The notes under the pieces are model-generated. The model made no database searches. It worked only from the letters and a program-made list of their open reading frames with translations, and was not told the DNA's origin. Below, one piece after another: positions 27,347-36,425 of a stretch of DNA of 64,000 nucleotides. Both the position numbers and the translations under genes were made by a program. The stretch's first letter is position 1, and each line of letters starts with the position of its first letter. This DNA is from Pyrinomonadaceae bacterium (GTDB lineage: Bacteria > Acidobacteriota > Blastocatellia > Pyrinomonadales > Pyrinomonadaceae), in the NCBI GenBank assembly GCA_036277115.1, contig DASUNM010000021.1, positions 496,001 through 560,000 on the forward strand, read 5' to 3'.

Positions 27347-28534
27347 ATGTCATCAATCAAAGAAGCAGTAATTATCAGCGCCGTGCGCACTCCGGTGGGA
27401 AAGTTTCTCGGCGCCCTGAAGAGTTTCAAAGCAACTGAACTCGGCGCCATCGCCGTGCGCGAGGCAGTCAAACGCGCGGGCGTGAACCCTGAGGACGTTG
27501 ACGAGGTGATCATGGGCTGCGTCATTCAGGCCGGCCTGGGTCAAAACCCGGCGCGGCAAGCCGCGTTGAAAGGCGGTTTGCCCAACACCGTCTCAGCAGT
27601 GACGGTCAACAAGGTCTGCGGCTCGGGATTGAAAGCCGTGATGATGGCCGCGCAGGGCGTGCAACTCGGCGACACCGAGATTGTCGTCGCGGGCGGTATG
27701 GAGTCAATGTCGAACGCGCCGTACCTGCTGCCAAAAGCGCGCGAAGGATATCGTCTCGGCCACGGGACGATCGCAGATTCAGTGATTCAGGACGGGCTTT
27801 GGTGCGCGTTTGACGATCAGCACATGGGCTGCACCGGTGAAGTCGTTTCCGAGCGGTACAACGTTCCCCGCGCCGAGCAGGATGAGTACGCGCTGAATTC
27901 GCATCGCAAGGCGGCTGCGGCAATTACTGCGGGGAGCTTCAAGGATGAGATTGTTCCCGTCGAGATTCCGCAAAGGAAAGGCCCCTCCATCGTTTTCGAT
28001 ACCGACGAGCCGGTGCGTGCCGACAGTTCGATCGAAGCGTTAGCGAAACTAAAGCCGGCCTTCAAGAGTGACGGAACGGTAACCGCCGGCAACGCGCCGG
28101 GAATGAATGATGGAGCCTCAGCGTTAGTGGTGACTTCGACCGAGCGCGCGAAGGCTTTGGGTGTCGAGCCGCTGGGGCGAATTGTGTCGCAGGCTACTTC
28201 GGGCACTGAACCAAAGCTGGTGATGATGGCGCCGGTCGAAGCAATTAAGAAGCTTCTGAAAAAGACCGGCTGGTCACTTAACGACGTCGATTTGATCGAA
28301 CTGAATGAAGCATTCGCGGTGCAGGCGGTCGCGATTACACGCGAGCTGGATCTCGATCCAGACAAGGTCAACGTTAATGGTGGCGCCGTCGCTTTGGGAC
28401 ACGCTATCGGACAATCCGGATCGCGCATCCTCACAACCATGCTCTACGAATTGAAGCGGCGCGATGCACATCGGGGAATCGCCGCGCTGTGTCTCGGTGG
28501 CGGCAACGCGGTGGCGATGGCCGTTGAACGTTAA
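27347..28534 (+). CDS. Acetyl-CoA acetyltransferase (thiolase)
   Basis: A 395-residue thiolase, condensing two acetyl-CoA or cleaving 3-ketoacyl-CoA. Catalytic residues are visible: Cys91 in NKVCGSG, His in [14 protein letters not shown], and the second Cys in LCLGGGNA. Length and N-terminus ([15 protein letters not shown]) are normal. No Shine-Dalgarno sequence is seen before the ATG at 27347. Its stop overlaps the next start (TAATG). With the dehydrogenase at 29015 and the ETF genes it fits acyl-CoA metabolism, either beta-oxidation or acetoacetyl-CoA/hydroxybutyrate formation. Confidence 0.93.
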   Translation: MSSIKEAVIISAVRTPVGKFLGALKSFKATELGAIAVREAVKRAGVNPEDVDEVIMGCVIQAGLGQNPARQAALKGGLPNTVSAVTVNKVCGSGLKAVMMAAQGVQLGDTEIVVAGGMESMSNAPYLLPKAREGYRLGHGTIADSVIQDGLWCAFDDQHMGCTGEVVSERYNVPRAEQDEYALNSHRKAAAAITAGSFKDEIVPVEIPQRKGPSIVFDTDEPVRADSSIEALAKLKPAFKSDGTVTAGNAPGMNDGASALVVTSTERAKALGVEPLGRIVSQATSGTEPKLVMMAPVEAIKKLLKKTGWSLNDVDLIELNEAFAVQAVAITRELDLDPDKVNVNGGAVALGHAIGQSGSRILTTMLYELKRRDAHRGIAALCLGGGNAVAMAVER

Positions 28535-28986
28535 TGACCGCCGAAGAACACAACAAGACGCTCGCGACGCTGTATTTTGTTTACAGCGGAATTCACGGGC
28601 TCACGTTGATCGGATTGTTACTGCTCGTGCTGGTGGTTAAGCTCACGACACCGGCCGCTGAACTTATCTCATCATTCTGGCTGTTTGTAGGCGGGCTCGT
28701 GTTCGTGATTCTGTTCTTGACCGTTGGTTTGCTCCCGCTGATCGTCGGTTATGGATTTCGTAAACGAGCTGGCTGGCTGAAACCGATCGCGTTTCTAACT
28801 GCAGTTCTCAATCTAGTAAATATTCCGATCGGCACGGCGCTCGGAATCTACACGATGAAATTCTTTCGAAGTGAAGCCGGCGTGAAATTGTACGGTGGCC
28901 AGGCGGCCTCCACCGCGGAAGATGAGCTGAAGAACGCGATGCAGGGGGCGCAGCCGTTGATGAACTGGGCGGATCGTTTGAAGTAG
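28534..28986 (+). CDS. Four-segment-type small membrane protein
   Basis: A 150-residue protein with membrane segments at about 12-36, 44-70 and 80-105, then a short soluble tail. No family is recognised. Its ATG overlaps the thiolase stop by one base, so translation is likely coupled. The TAG stop forms part of the head of a palindromic repeat. It sits between two enzymes of acyl-CoA metabolism, but nothing in its sequence shows a link to them. Confidence 0.75.
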   Translation: MTAEEHNKTLATLYFVYSGIHGLTLIGLLLLVLVVKLTTPAAELISSFWLFVGGLVFVILFLTVGLLPLIVGYGFRKRAGWLKPIAFLTAVLNLVNIPIGTALGIYTMKFFRSEAGVKLYGGQAASTAEDELKNAMQGAQPLMNWADRLK

Positions 28987-29008
28987 TGGCACAGACTAAA
29001 GCCACTGA
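28986..29008. repeat. Single truncated GTGGCACAGACT-type unit
   Basis: GTGGCACAGACTAAAGCCAC is a shortened unit of the palindrome family at 36426. Its first G is the last base of the preceding gene's TAG stop. No inverted partner is present. Confidence 0.65.
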
Positions 29009-29014
29009 TTGAAT

Positions 29015-29860
29015 ATGAGTAAAACCTTCGGGGTAATCGGTGCGGGCACAATGGGCAATGGCATTGCTCAGGTTGCCGCGCGCGCAGGATTCGATGTTGT
29101 CATGCGGGACGTGAGTGAGGAGTTCCTCGCCCGTGGCATGAAAGCTATCGACAAGAACCTGCAACGCGATGTCGACAAAGAGCGGCTCAGCGCAGACGAG
29201 AAGGGCGCGGTCTTCGGCCGAATCAAGACTTCGACGGACCTTGACGCGCTTTCAGAGGCATTCATTGTCGTCGAAGCTGTGACCGAAGACCTGGGCGTCA
29301 AAACGGAAGTCTTTCGCGCGCTGGATCAAATTACAAAGCCTGACTGCATTCTGGCTTCAAATACGTCGTCCATCTCGATCACGAAGCTCGGCGCGGCAAC
29401 GAACCGCCCGGATCAAGTTATCGGCATGCACTTTATGAATCCGGTGCCGGTGATGAAGCTTGTTGAAGTCATTCGCGGCGCCGCAACCTCCGATGAAACT
29501 TACGAGCGCGTGCGCGAGCTGAGCGAAAAACTTGGCAAGACGCCGCTTGAGTGTCAGGATTATCCCGGCTTCGTTTCAAATCGCATCCTGATGCCGATGA
29601 TCAACGAGGCCATCTTTGCGTTGCATGAAGGTGTCGCGACGCGCGAGAGTATCGATGGCATCATGAAGCTTGGCATGAACCATCCGATGGGGCCGCTGAC
29701 GCTGGCGGACTTCATCGGACTTGATGTTTGCCTTGCGATCTTGAACGTGCTACATGAAGGCTTGGGCGATCCGAAATATCGCCCGTGCCCGCTGCTGAAG
29801 CGCTATGTTGATGCCGGTTGGTTGGGAAGGAAAACCGGCCGCGGTTTTTATGATTACTAA
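29015..29860 (+). CDS. hbd: 3-hydroxybutyryl-CoA dehydrogenase
   Basis: A 281-residue NAD(P)-dependent dehydrogenase acting on 3-hydroxyacyl-CoA. It starts with the Rossmann motif [11 protein letters not shown] (about 8-18). The catalytic His and Glu lie in [17 protein letters not shown], followed by the C-terminal helical domain with [10 protein letters not shown] and [15 protein letters not shown]. The ATG at 29015 is chosen over the TTG at 29009. With the upstream thiolase it forms a two-step module. The enoyl-CoA hydratase and acyl-CoA dehydrogenase of the same pathway are not in the window. Confidence 0.92.
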   Translation: MSKTFGVIGAGTMGNGIAQVAARAGFDVVMRDVSEEFLARGMKAIDKNLQRDVDKERLSADEKGAVFGRIKTSTDLDALSEAFIVVEAVTEDLGVKTEVFRALDQITKPDCILASNTSSISITKLGAATNRPDQVIGMHFMNPVPVMKLVEVIRGAATSDETYERVRELSEKLGKTPLECQDYPGFVSNRILMPMINEAIFALHEGVATRESIDGIMKLGMNHPMGPLTLADFIGLDVCLAILNVLHEGLGDPKYRPCPLLKRYVDAGWLGRKTGRGFYDY

Positions 29861-30314
29861 GTTCTTTTCACGCGTCACCAGGAAGGCCACGCCGAGTTTT
29901 CAGTGGGGCATGATCGGTACGTCGTCAGCGCTGATAGTTTTGCTTGTGCTCGGAATCTTTTTAGCGCCAGCGGCGGCGGCGCTCACTCTGATCATCGGTG
30001 GAGCGGGCTATGTGCTGGGACAACTTATCGGCATCTTTCTCTCGCCGCACAGAGGAGAGGGCGCGCTATTCCGTGCCGTCGGCAGCTACGTTGTCACCTT
30101 CATTTCGGGATACCTTGCGAGCAAGCTTGCCGGAATTGATTTAGTTCAAGTGATCAAAACAAGCTTTGGCAATCCGTTGACTGGCGGTCGCTTGCTTTTG
30201 TGTCTCTCGTTCTTTGTGATTGGCTTGCTGCAGGCTTACTTTGTTCGTGTTTATCTCGATCCGACGCGTGCACAGGACGAACTCGTGCAAGAGACTGTAC
30301 GGTCTGATTCCTGA
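29850..30314 (+). CDS. Small membrane protein
   Basis: A 154-residue protein with about four membrane segments (roughly 22-42, 46-62, 72-95, 115-133) and a charged tail. No family is recognised. The ATG at 29850 overlaps the last 11 bases of the dehydrogenase gene in another frame, so the two are probably translated together. The frame opens at 29805, but that would overlap more and lacks a ribosome site. Confidence 0.65.
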   Translation: MITKFFSRVTRKATPSFQWGMIGTSSALIVLLVLGIFLAPAAAALTLIIGGAGYVLGQLIGIFLSPHRGEGALFRAVGSYVVTFISGYLASKLAGIDLVQVIKTSFGNPLTGGRLLLCLSFFVIGLLQAYFVRVYLDPTRAQDELVQETVRSDS

Positions 30315-30320
30315 CGCCTT

Positions 30321-30767
30321 ATGAAGAGCCAGGCGATACGTCATTTCTGTCAGAACTGCCGGGCGGCTAATCCGCTGGGCCAGGAATTCTGTCAGCGCTG
30401 CGGCACTCGGCTAATGCTTATTGTGCGGCCGCCGTCGATGCGCGTTGATTTTCCCGAGACGACGCCTCACGAAGAGCATTTGCTTGAGCGCCTCACCATT
30501 CTGGAGAACACGATGGCGCGGCTTGCGGAGCGTCTGGAGCAAGGCCTGAAGCTGCTCCTGCGACAGTCCGAAACGGCTTACGCGCACCACGCTCTGGTCA
30601 AAAGTCTGGTCGAGATCCTTAATGAATGCGGCGTGGTTGATCACGGCCATCTGGAATCCAAGTGGCGCGCGGAATGTGACAAACTCCACGAAGACGAGGA
30701 AAAGCCGGCGAAGCCGGTGGCAAAAAAAGCACGGAAAGTTAACCGGAAAGCTGCCGGCCGGCGATGA
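30321..30767 (+). CDS. Zinc-ribbon protein
   Basis: A 148-residue protein. A double-zinc-ribbon knuckle pair (FCQNC at about 9-13 and FCQRC at about 23-27) would bind one zinc. A central helical region (about 52-125) could form a coiled coil, and the tail is very Lys/Arg-rich. The zinc knuckle is clear; the overall role is not recognised. It starts 6 bp after the preceding stop. The basic tail could contact nucleic acid, but this is speculative. Confidence 0.7.
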   Translation: MKSQAIRHFCQNCRAANPLGQEFCQRCGTRLMLIVRPPSMRVDFPETTPHEEHLLERLTILENTMARLAERLEQGLKLLLRQSETAYAHHALVKSLVEILNECGVVDHGHLESKWRAECDKLHEDEEKPAKPVAKKARKVNRKAAGRR

Positions 30768-30774
30768 GCGGGCT

Positions 30775-30802
30775 TTGACAGCGCGAAGTGCGCCGCTATA
30801 AT
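30775..30802 (+). promoter_or_regulatory. Consensus sigma70 promoter for YceD-L32-fatty acid genes
   Basis: TTGACA (30775-30780), 16-nt spacer, TATAAT (30797-30802): a perfect match to both boxes. It lies 8 bp after the zinc-ribbon gene and 58 bp before the YceD start, so it should drive the block of housekeeping genes that follows. Confidence 0.8.
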
Positions 30803-30859
30803 TAACGACTTTGCGCTTGGCTCCCTGACGTGCCTGTGCGAGTCAGGAGCCCTTTCGCG

Positions 30860-31372
30860 ATGCGGCTCGAGCTCGAAAACCTTGGGAAAGACCCCTTATT
30901 CGCGCACCGATACGCTCCGGATGAGCTGGCACTGGAGGACGGGGATCTTAGATTGGTTGAGCCCGTGGGCGTTGAAGGGCGCATTCGCCGCACAGGCGGA
31001 GAAGTTCAGGTTAGCGGCACGCTGACGACAACGGTCGAGACGCCGTGCGCACGATGTTTGAAGCCCGTTCTCATCCCGATCAAGGCTGAGTTCTTTGAGC
31101 GTTTTGTCACGGCCGTGAGCTGGCGGGATGAAGAGCAGCACGAGTTGGCGAGCGAAGATTTGAACCTGTCGGTGTTTGACGGCGAGACGATCGATTTAGA
31201 CGAACTCGTGCGTGAGGAGATTGAGCTGGCTACACCCGTTCGGGTGTTTTGTCGAGAGGATTGCAAGGGGCTTTGTCCGGTTTGCGGTGTCGATTGGAAT
31301 TTGAAGCCCTGTGAGTGCGGAACGCAGGAAATCGATTCGCGCTGGGCGAAGTTGAAAGATTTGCGATTCTAG
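30860..31372 (+). CDS. YceD/DUF177 family protein
   Basis: A 170-residue DUF177 protein. Members in many bacteria sit just before the L32 gene, as here, and are linked to 23S rRNA maturation or stability. It has the family Cys motifs: CARCL in the middle and, near the C-terminus, CREDCKGLCPVCG followed by CEC. The ATG at 30860 is supported by AGGAG upstream and by the usual family N-terminus; the frame opens at a GTG 30 nt earlier. A perfect promoter lies just upstream. Confidence 0.88.
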   Translation: MRLELENLGKDPLFAHRYAPDELALEDGDLRLVEPVGVEGRIRRTGGEVQVSGTLTTTVETPCARCLKPVLIPIKAEFFERFVTAVSWRDEEQHELASEDLNLSVFDGETIDLDELVREEIELATPVRVFCREDCKGLCPVCGVDWNLKPCECGTQEIDSRWAKLKDLRF

Positions 31373-31377
31373 AAAGA

Positions 31378-31463
31378 CGTACTTTGATCTTGGTGCTTTG
31401 TACTTTGATGTGGTTTCGGACCTTGAGTTAGACACCAAAGTACAAAGCTCAAAGTACACAGTA
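31378..31463. repeat. Inverted heptad-repeat array, CAAAGTA type
   Basis: Left arm of GTACTTTG-like units and right arm of ACCAAAG, TACAAAG, CTCAAAG and TACACAG units, in 7-nt register, around a ~25-nt spacer. It begins 6 bp after the YceD stop. Confidence 0.8.
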
Positions 31464-31475
31464 CTGAAATCAAGA

Positions 31476-31524
31476 ATTTCAGATTCAAAATTCGAGATTC
31501 AAGAGGCTTTAAGATTTAAGAGGT
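31476..31524. repeat. Direct heptad array, ATTCAAG type
   Basis: Seven consecutive degenerate 7-mers in register (ATTTCAG, ATTCAAA, ATTCGAG, ATTCAAG, AGGCTTT, AAGATTT, AAGAGGT). The last unit runs into the ribosome site of the L32 gene. Confidence 0.65.
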
Positions 31525-31534
31525 TGGAGTAATT

Positions 31535-31720
31535 ATGCCAAATCCAAAACGTCGCCATTCAAAATCACGCCGCGGCAAACGCCGGGCGCACGACGCGCTG
31601 CGCATTCCGCAAACGGTTGTTTGTCCAAACTGCCAGGAGCCGCGGATGCAGCATCGCGTGTGTCCGAAGTGCGGCTTCTACAAAGGCCGCGAAGTGATAC
31701 ACATAGATCAGGCTGCTTAA
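31535..31720 (+). CDS. rpmF: Ribosomal protein bL32
   Basis: A 61-residue protein of the 50S subunit. The basic N-terminus MPNPKRRHSKSRRGKRRAHD and the four-Cys zinc ribbon (CPNC and CPKC) are typical. TTGGAG precedes the ATG. It follows YceD as in many bacteria and leads into fatty-acid genes; the plsX gene that often separates them is not here. Confidence 0.96.
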   Translation: MPNPKRRHSKSRRGKRRAHDALRIPQTVVCPNCQEPRMQHRVCPKCGFYKGREVIHIDQAA

Positions 31721-31734
31721 TTAAACTCTCTGCT

Positions 31735-31787
31735 GTTTAGACGCCGCCCTGGTGCGGCGCTGGGCGGGACAAGTCCTGTCGCTAAAC
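31735..31787. repeat. Inverted palindrome pair, GTTTAG head
   Basis: Left unit GTTTAG followed by the hairpin CGCCGC/GCGGCG; right unit inverted, with GGGACAAGTCC and then the GTTTAG head reversed. Two different hairpins share the same head in a BIME-like layout, between rpmF and fabH. Confidence 0.7.
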
Positions 31788-31822
31788 GGTCTTCAAGGCG
31801 CGCAGTCCTAACAAACTAACTA

Positions 31823-32809
31823 ATGTCGAACGTTCGCGCAGGAATTCTCGGCACCGGTCACTCGTATCCGTCGGGGATTCTGACCAACGCTGACCTCGAG
31901 AAGATTGTTGACACCACGGACGAGTGGATTACCACTCGCACCGGTATCAAGCAACGGCGGAAAGCTGCGCCCGGCGAATTCACGTCGCAGTTCGCCGCGC
32001 GCGCGTCACAGGAAGCAATTGAGCGCGCCGGAATCGATCCCGCTGACATTGATTTGATTTTGTGCGCGACCGTGACGCCGGATCAGATCCTGCCTTCGAC
32101 GGCGTGCCTGATTCAGGCACAACTTGGGGCGAGCAAAGCCGCGGCGATGGACATTGTGGCCGCCTGCTCAGGCTTTGTTTACGGTCTGACCATCGCGGAA
32201 CCGATGATTCGCAGCGGCCAGATTAAGTACGCGCTGGTTATCGGCGCCGAACTTCTGACGCGTTACGTGGATTACACCGACCGTGGGACCTGCGTTCTGT
32301 TCGGCGATGGCGCAGGAGCCGCGATTCTCGGTCCCGTGGAAGGTGACCGCGGGATTCTGGCGTCAAAAATTCGCTCCGACGGCCGGTACGAGGAACAACT
32401 CTACGCGCCGGGTGGAGGAACGAAAGGCGGCTTCAGCGCTGAGACAATCGCGCGTGGCGACCACTTCTTCAAGATGAAGGGCAACGAAGTTTTTAAGATC
32501 GCCGTGCGGTCAATGTCCGACATCTCGAAACAAGTACTTTGCGAAGCCGGATTGACGACCGAAGACGTGAGTCTTTTCATCCCGCATCAGGCGAATCAGC
32601 GAATCACTGAGGCGGTGGCTAACATGCTCAAGGTCGATCCCGCGCTCGTGTATTCGAACATCTCGCAACACGGCAACACTTCGTCGGCTTCTATTCCCAT
32701 TTGCTTAGACGAGTGCGTGCAAGCCGGTCGCATCAAGAAAGACGACATCGTGTTGTTGGCTTCATTTGGGGGCGGCTTCACGTGGGGCGGCGTGGTAATG
32801 AGGTGGTAG
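31823..32809 (+). CDS. fabH: 3-oxoacyl-ACP synthase III
   Basis: A 328-residue initiating condensing enzyme of type II fatty-acid synthesis, joining acetyl-CoA and malonyl-ACP. The catalytic Cys115 sits in VAACSGF; His and Asn are in IPHQANQRI and QHGNTSSAS. It begins GILGTGHSYPSGILTN as in the family. It starts the run fabH-fabD-acpP-fabF. No strong ribosome site is seen. Confidence 0.95.
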   Translation: MSNVRAGILGTGHSYPSGILTNADLEKIVDTTDEWITTRTGIKQRRKAAPGEFTSQFAARASQEAIERAGIDPADIDLILCATVTPDQILPSTACLIQAQLGASKAAAMDIVAACSGFVYGLTIAEPMIRSGQIKYALVIGAELLTRYVDYTDRGTCVLFGDGAGAAILGPVEGDRGILASKIRSDGRYEEQLYAPGGGTKGGFSAETIARGDHFFKMKGNEVFKIAVRSMSDISKQVLCEAGLTTEDVSLFIPHQANQRITEAVANMLKVDPALVYSNISQHGNTSSASIPICLDECVQAGRIKKDDIVLLASFGGGFTWGGVVMRW

Positions 32810-32816
32810 CATAGAG

Positions 32817-32911
32817 GTAAAACGTAAATGGTAAATCGTGAATAGACGGCGCGGCCTGCGGGTTTCTCTATTTACGATTCACGATTTACGATTCACGATT
32901 TACGATTCACC
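32817..32911. repeat. Inverted heptad-repeat array, ATTTACG/ATTCACG type
   Basis: Left arm GTAAATG/GTAAATC/GTGAATA-like units (32817-32845), spacer, then right arm of six alternating ATTTACG and ATTCACG units (32868-32911). The last unit touches the fabD ATG with no gap, so the start has no ordinary Shine-Dalgarno sequence. Confidence 0.85.
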
Positions 32912-33841
32912 ATGATTGCTTACATGTTTCCCGGCCAGGGGTCGCAAAGTCCGGGCATGGGAAAAGATTTGGCCGACAAGTTCCCAGCGGCCAGACGGGT
33001 CTTTGAAGAAGCGGATGAAGCACTCGGTTTCGCGCTGTCGGATTTGTGTTTCAACGGGCCGGCTGAACCGCTGCAGCTAACCGAGAATACGCAACCGGCG
33101 ATCCTGACAACTTCCGTGGCCGCGCTCAGGGCAATGGAGAGTGAAAACTTTCCGAAGCCAGATTTCGTGGCCGGCCATAGCCTCGGCGAGTACTCAGCAC
33201 TGGTAGCCGCCGGCGCGTTGTCTTTGACCGACGCTGTGCGCACGGTCCGCAAACGTGGCCAGTACATGCAGGCAGCCGTGCCCGTGGGAACCGGCGCCAT
33301 GGCCGCGATCCTCGGCGCCGATGTTGAGACGGTCGCGGCGGCTTGTGTGGAAGCCGCGCAAGGTGAGGTTTGCAGCGCCGCCAACATTAATTCGCCGAAT
33401 CAGATCGTGATCGCGGGCGGGGCCGCGGCAATCGATCGCGCGATCGAAATCGTGAAGGCGCGCGGCGCCAAGCGAGCGGTAAAACTCAACGTGAGCGCTC
33501 CTTTTCATTGCGCGATGATGATGCCGGCGCAGGAACGTTTGGCCTTGGATCTGAACGAACTCGACTTTAAAGATTTAGCGACGCCGGTCGTCACGAACGT
33601 TGATGCGCGGCCGATAAACAAAGGCGCAGAGGCCCGCGACGCGCTGATTCGCCAGGTGTCGCAACCGGTCCGGTGGCTGGAGTCAGTTGAATTTTTGGCG
33701 ACGCACGGTGTACAAACTTTGATTGAAATCGGACCTGGAAAAGTTTTGAGCGGACTATTGCGGCAAATTAACCGCGAACTCCGCGGTTTGAACGTTGAGG
33801 ACGAGAATAGCCTGCGCGCCGCACGTGAGGCGCTTGCGTAA
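32912..33841 (+). CDS. fabD: Malonyl-CoA:ACP transacylase
   Basis: A 309-residue acyltransferase that loads malonate onto acyl-carrier protein. The nucleophile Ser90 is in GHSLGEYSAL; the FPGQGSQ N-terminus and a His in APFHCAMM complete the expected set. The ATG follows directly on the heptad array, so the 5' leader is made of repeat. Length and ends are normal. Confidence 0.95.
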   Translation: MIAYMFPGQGSQSPGMGKDLADKFPAARRVFEEADEALGFALSDLCFNGPAEPLQLTENTQPAILTTSVAALRAMESENFPKPDFVAGHSLGEYSALVAAGALSLTDAVRTVRKRGQYMQAAVPVGTGAMAAILGADVETVAAACVEAAQGEVCSAANINSPNQIVIAGGAAAIDRAIEIVKARGAKRAVKLNVSAPFHCAMMMPAQERLALDLNELDFKDLATPVVTNVDARPINKGAEARDALIRQVSQPVRWLESVEFLATHGVQTLIEIGPGKVLSGLLRQINRELRGLNVEDENSLRAAREALA

Positions 33842-33880
33842 AGGCCCCACAGCTTTTAAAAATTTCAGAGGAGCAAAAGA

Positions 33881-34126
33881 ATGCCCGATCCAGAGATTGA
33901 AGCTAAAGTAAAACAGATCATCGTTGACGAACTCGGTGTGGACGAAAACGAAGTCACGCCGAACGCGCGATTCATTGACGATCTCGGCGCAGACTCGCTG
34001 GACACCGTCGAGCTGGTGATGCGTTTTGAAGAAGAGTTCGGCATCGAGATTCCCGACGAAGATGCCGAAAAGATTCAAAGCGTGCGTGACGCCTACAACT
34101 ACATCGATCAGCACAAGGCAAAGTGA
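33881..34126 (+). CDS. acpP: Acyl carrier protein
   Basis: An 81-residue acidic carrier protein. The phosphopantetheine site is Ser39 in [18 protein letters not shown] precedes the ATG. Genes usually found here, notably fabG, are absent between fabD and acpP. It supplies the carrier for FabH, FabD and FabF on either side. Confidence 0.97.
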   Translation: MPDPEIEAKVKQIIVDELGVDENEVTPNARFIDDLGADSLDTVELVMRFEEEFGIEIPDEDAEKIQSVRDAYNYIDQHKAK

Positions 34127-34133
34127 CGGCTGG

Positions 34134-34189
34134 GGTGCGCACGCCTCCGGCGTGCTGACCCAATGCAAGCACGCCAGAGGCGTGCGCAC
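34134..34189. repeat. Inverted palindrome pair, GCACGCCTCCGGCGTGC type
   Basis: Left unit GGTGCGCACGCC plus its palindrome (34134-34155) and right unit in inverted orientation (34169-34189), with a 13-nt spacer. It lies between acpP and fabF. It is related to the copies at 24604 and 44158. Confidence 0.75.
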
Positions 34190-34215
34190 TGTCGGTCACA
34201 AAAGGAGCTTTGATC

Positions 34216-35457
34216 TTGAATCGTCGCGTTGTTGTCACCGGGCTTGGATTGGTTACGCCGGTCGGAAATTCAGTCGAGACCACCTGGGCCGCGCTGGTTG
34301 AGGGCCGCAGTGGCGCGGACTATATCAAAAAGTTCGACACCGAAAAGTTTCCCGTTCGGTTCGCCTGCGAAGTCAAAGACTTCGATCCGCTGAACTACAT
34401 CGAAAAGAAGGAGGCGCGCAAAATGGGCGCCTTCATTCATTACGCCGTCGCGGCTTCCCAGGAAGCGGTGAACGACAGCGGACTGCAGATTACTGACGAG
34501 ATCGCCGAGAACGTCGGCACCTACATCAGTAGCGGCATCGGCGACTTCTGGGCCATCGAACGCGAGCACGAGAAGCTTCTGAAGGGCGGTCCGAGCCGCG
34601 TCTCGCCCTTCTTCATTCCGTCGGCGATCGTTAACCTGGCTTCCGGACAGGTTTCGATTCGGCACAACGCGAAGGGGCCTAACTCAGCTACGGCGACGGC
34701 ATGTTCCGCCGGGGCGCACGCGATCGGGGACAGCTTTAAGATCATTCAACGCGGCGATGCCGATGCGATGATTTGTGGCGGCGCCGAATCCGCGATTACG
34801 CCGATGAGCGTCGCTGGATTCGCGGCCTTGCGCGCGCTTTCGACGCGCAACGATGATCCGACGCACGCTTCACGGCCGTTTGATTTAGAGCGCGATGGAT
34901 TCGTGATCGGTGAAGGCGCCGGCATCATGATTCTGGAAGAGTTCGAATTCGCGCGTCGCCGCGGCGCCAAAATCTACGCAGAGGTGGTGGGCTATGGGAT
35001 GACGGGCGATGCATTCCATATCACCATGCCGGACCAGAGTGGTTCAGGCGCGGTTCGGGTAATGCAGAAGACGCTCTCCGATGCCGGTGCTAAACCGGAA
35101 GAGGTGGGTTACATCAATGCGCACGGAACCTCGACGCCTTACAACGACAAGTTTGAAACGATGGCGATCAAGAAAACGTTTGGAGACCACACGGCAAAGC
35201 TCGCCATCAGCTCGACCAAATCGATGACCGGTCATTTGCTCGGCGCGGCCGGCGGGGTCGAAGGCGTGTTCTCGGTGCTCTCGATTTACCACAACATTCT
35301 GTTGCCGACTATCAACTATCAAACGCCTGATCCTGATTGTGATCTCGATTACGTCCCGAACACGGCACGCGAGGTTAAGTTGAACTACGCCTTGTCGAAC
35401 AGTTTCGGATTTGGCGGTACGAACGCGGCGTTGTTGTTTAAGAGATACGAGGAGTAG
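34216..35457 (+). CDS. fabF: 3-oxoacyl-ACP synthase II
   Basis: A 413-residue elongating condensing enzyme. The active Cys is at about 163 in [11 protein letters not shown]; His residues are in [11 protein letters not shown] and [13 protein letters not shown]. No ATG is near the family N-terminus. AAAGGAG lies 4 nt before a TTG at 34210 and 9-10 nt before an in-frame TTG at 34216, and the second spacing is better, so translation probably starts on TTG with NRRVVVTG. Confidence 0.93.
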   Translation: MNRRVVVTGLGLVTPVGNSVETTWAALVEGRSGADYIKKFDTEKFPVRFACEVKDFDPLNYIEKKEARKMGAFIHYAVAASQEAVNDSGLQITDEIAENVGTYISSGIGDFWAIEREHEKLLKGGPSRVSPFFIPSAIVNLASGQVSIRHNAKGPNSATATACSAGAHAIGDSFKIIQRGDADAMICGGAESAITPMSVAGFAALRALSTRNDDPTHASRPFDLERDGFVIGEGAGIMILEEFEFARRRGAKIYAEVVGYGMTGDAFHITMPDQSGSGAVRVMQKTLSDAGAKPEEVGYINAHGTSTPYNDKFETMAIKKTFGDHTAKLAISSTKSMTGHLLGAAGGVEGVFSVLSIYHNILLPTINYQTPDPDCDLDYVPNTAREVKLNYALSNSFGFGGTNAALLFKRYEE

Positions 35458-35464
35458 GAAAGAA

Positions 35465-35638
35465 GGTCTTGCTCTTTGGTCTTGGGACTTTGGTCTTTGG
35501 TCTTTAGTGACAGTTGAATAGGACGTCAAAGTGCAAAGTTCAAAGCACAAAGTACAGACCCAAGACCTAAGACCTAAGACCTAAGACCTAAGACCTAAGA
35601 CCTAAGACCTAAGACCTAAGACCAAAGCCCCTAAGACC
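35465..35638. repeat. Large inverted heptad array with eight exact CTAAGAC copies
   Basis: Left arm of GTCTTTG-like 7-mers (35465-35507). The right arm starts with CAAAGTG, CAAAGTT and CAAAGCA units, then changes into eight perfect CTAAGAC units (35567-35622) plus degenerate ends. The two heptamer types thus occur in one array. It fills the gap between fabF and etfB, ending 12 bp before the etfB ATG. Confidence 0.9.
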
Positions 35639-35650
35639 GGTTTTTAAATA

Positions 35651-36424
35651 ATGAAGATTCTTGTCCTCATGAAGCAGGTCGCGAATAAAGACGCGATCCT
35701 GCGCATCAACAAAGACTCGACCTGGATCGAGGAGGCGGACCTGTCGTTCGAAGTGAACGAATCAGACGGCTACGCCCTCGAAGAATCTTTGCGCATCAAG
35801 GAGAAGGCCGGCGGCGAAGTCGTGGTCGTGTCGATGGGTCCGCAGCGCGCGAAGAGCGTTATCAAAGACGCGCTGGCCCGCGGCGCCGATCGCGCGATTC
35901 ACGTCGTGGGCGACAACGTAGGGCATCTTTCACCGTTTGCGGCCGCGTCCGTCCTGGCGGAGGCGATTCGCGAAGAGAACGCCGATCTCATCATGACCGG
36001 GTTGCAGTCCGATGATTACGGCTACGCGCAGACCGGGGTGATTCTGGCAGAGGTCATGGGCCTGCCGCACGCGACCATCGTCATCGAGTTGGACGCGACG
36101 GGCGAGCAGCTGCGCGTGAAGCGCGAACTCGAAAGCGGTTGGTACCAGTGGTACACAATGCCGACGCCCGCGCTCCTGACGATTCAATCCGGCATTAGTC
36201 AGATTCGCTACGCCACGCTGAAGGGCATCATGGCGGCGAAGAAGAAAGAGATTAAGGAAGTGACGCCGTCAGCTGAGGTCGTCGGCAAGCCTTCGCATCA
36301 GCGCATTGAGAAGATCTATCTGCCGCAGAAGTCGAAGCAGACACAATTCCTCGGCAATGGCGACGCGAAGAAGGGCGCCGTTGAATTGGCTGAGAAGCTG
36401 CGGACTGAAGCGCGGGTCATCTGA
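35651..36424 (+). CDS. etfB: Electron transfer flavoprotein beta subunit
   Basis: A 257-residue ETF beta subunit. It pairs with EtfA to accept electrons from acyl-CoA dehydrogenases and pass them to the membrane quinone pool. The N-terminus MKILVLMKQVANKDA and the AMP-binding signature (about 115-140, TGLQSDDYGYAQTG) are typical. Its leader consists of heptad repeat. A palindrome pair separates it from etfA. Confidence 0.93.
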   Translation: MKILVLMKQVANKDAILRINKDSTWIEEADLSFEVNESDGYALEESLRIKEKAGGEVVVVSMGPQRAKSVIKDALARGADRAIHVVGDNVGHLSPFAAASVLAEAIREENADLIMTGLQSDDYGYAQTGVILAEVMGLPHATIVIELDATGEQLRVKRELESGWYQWYTMPTPALLTIQSGISQIRYATLKGIMAAKKKEIKEVTPSAEVVGKPSHQRIEKIYLPQKSKQTQFLGNGDAKKGAVELAEKLRTEARVI

Positions 36425-36425
36425 G

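Noticed and set aside
35567..35622. Possible CRISPR array
   Set aside because: Units are 7 nt, directly joined and without spacers; no cas genes are near. It is a short tandem repeat.
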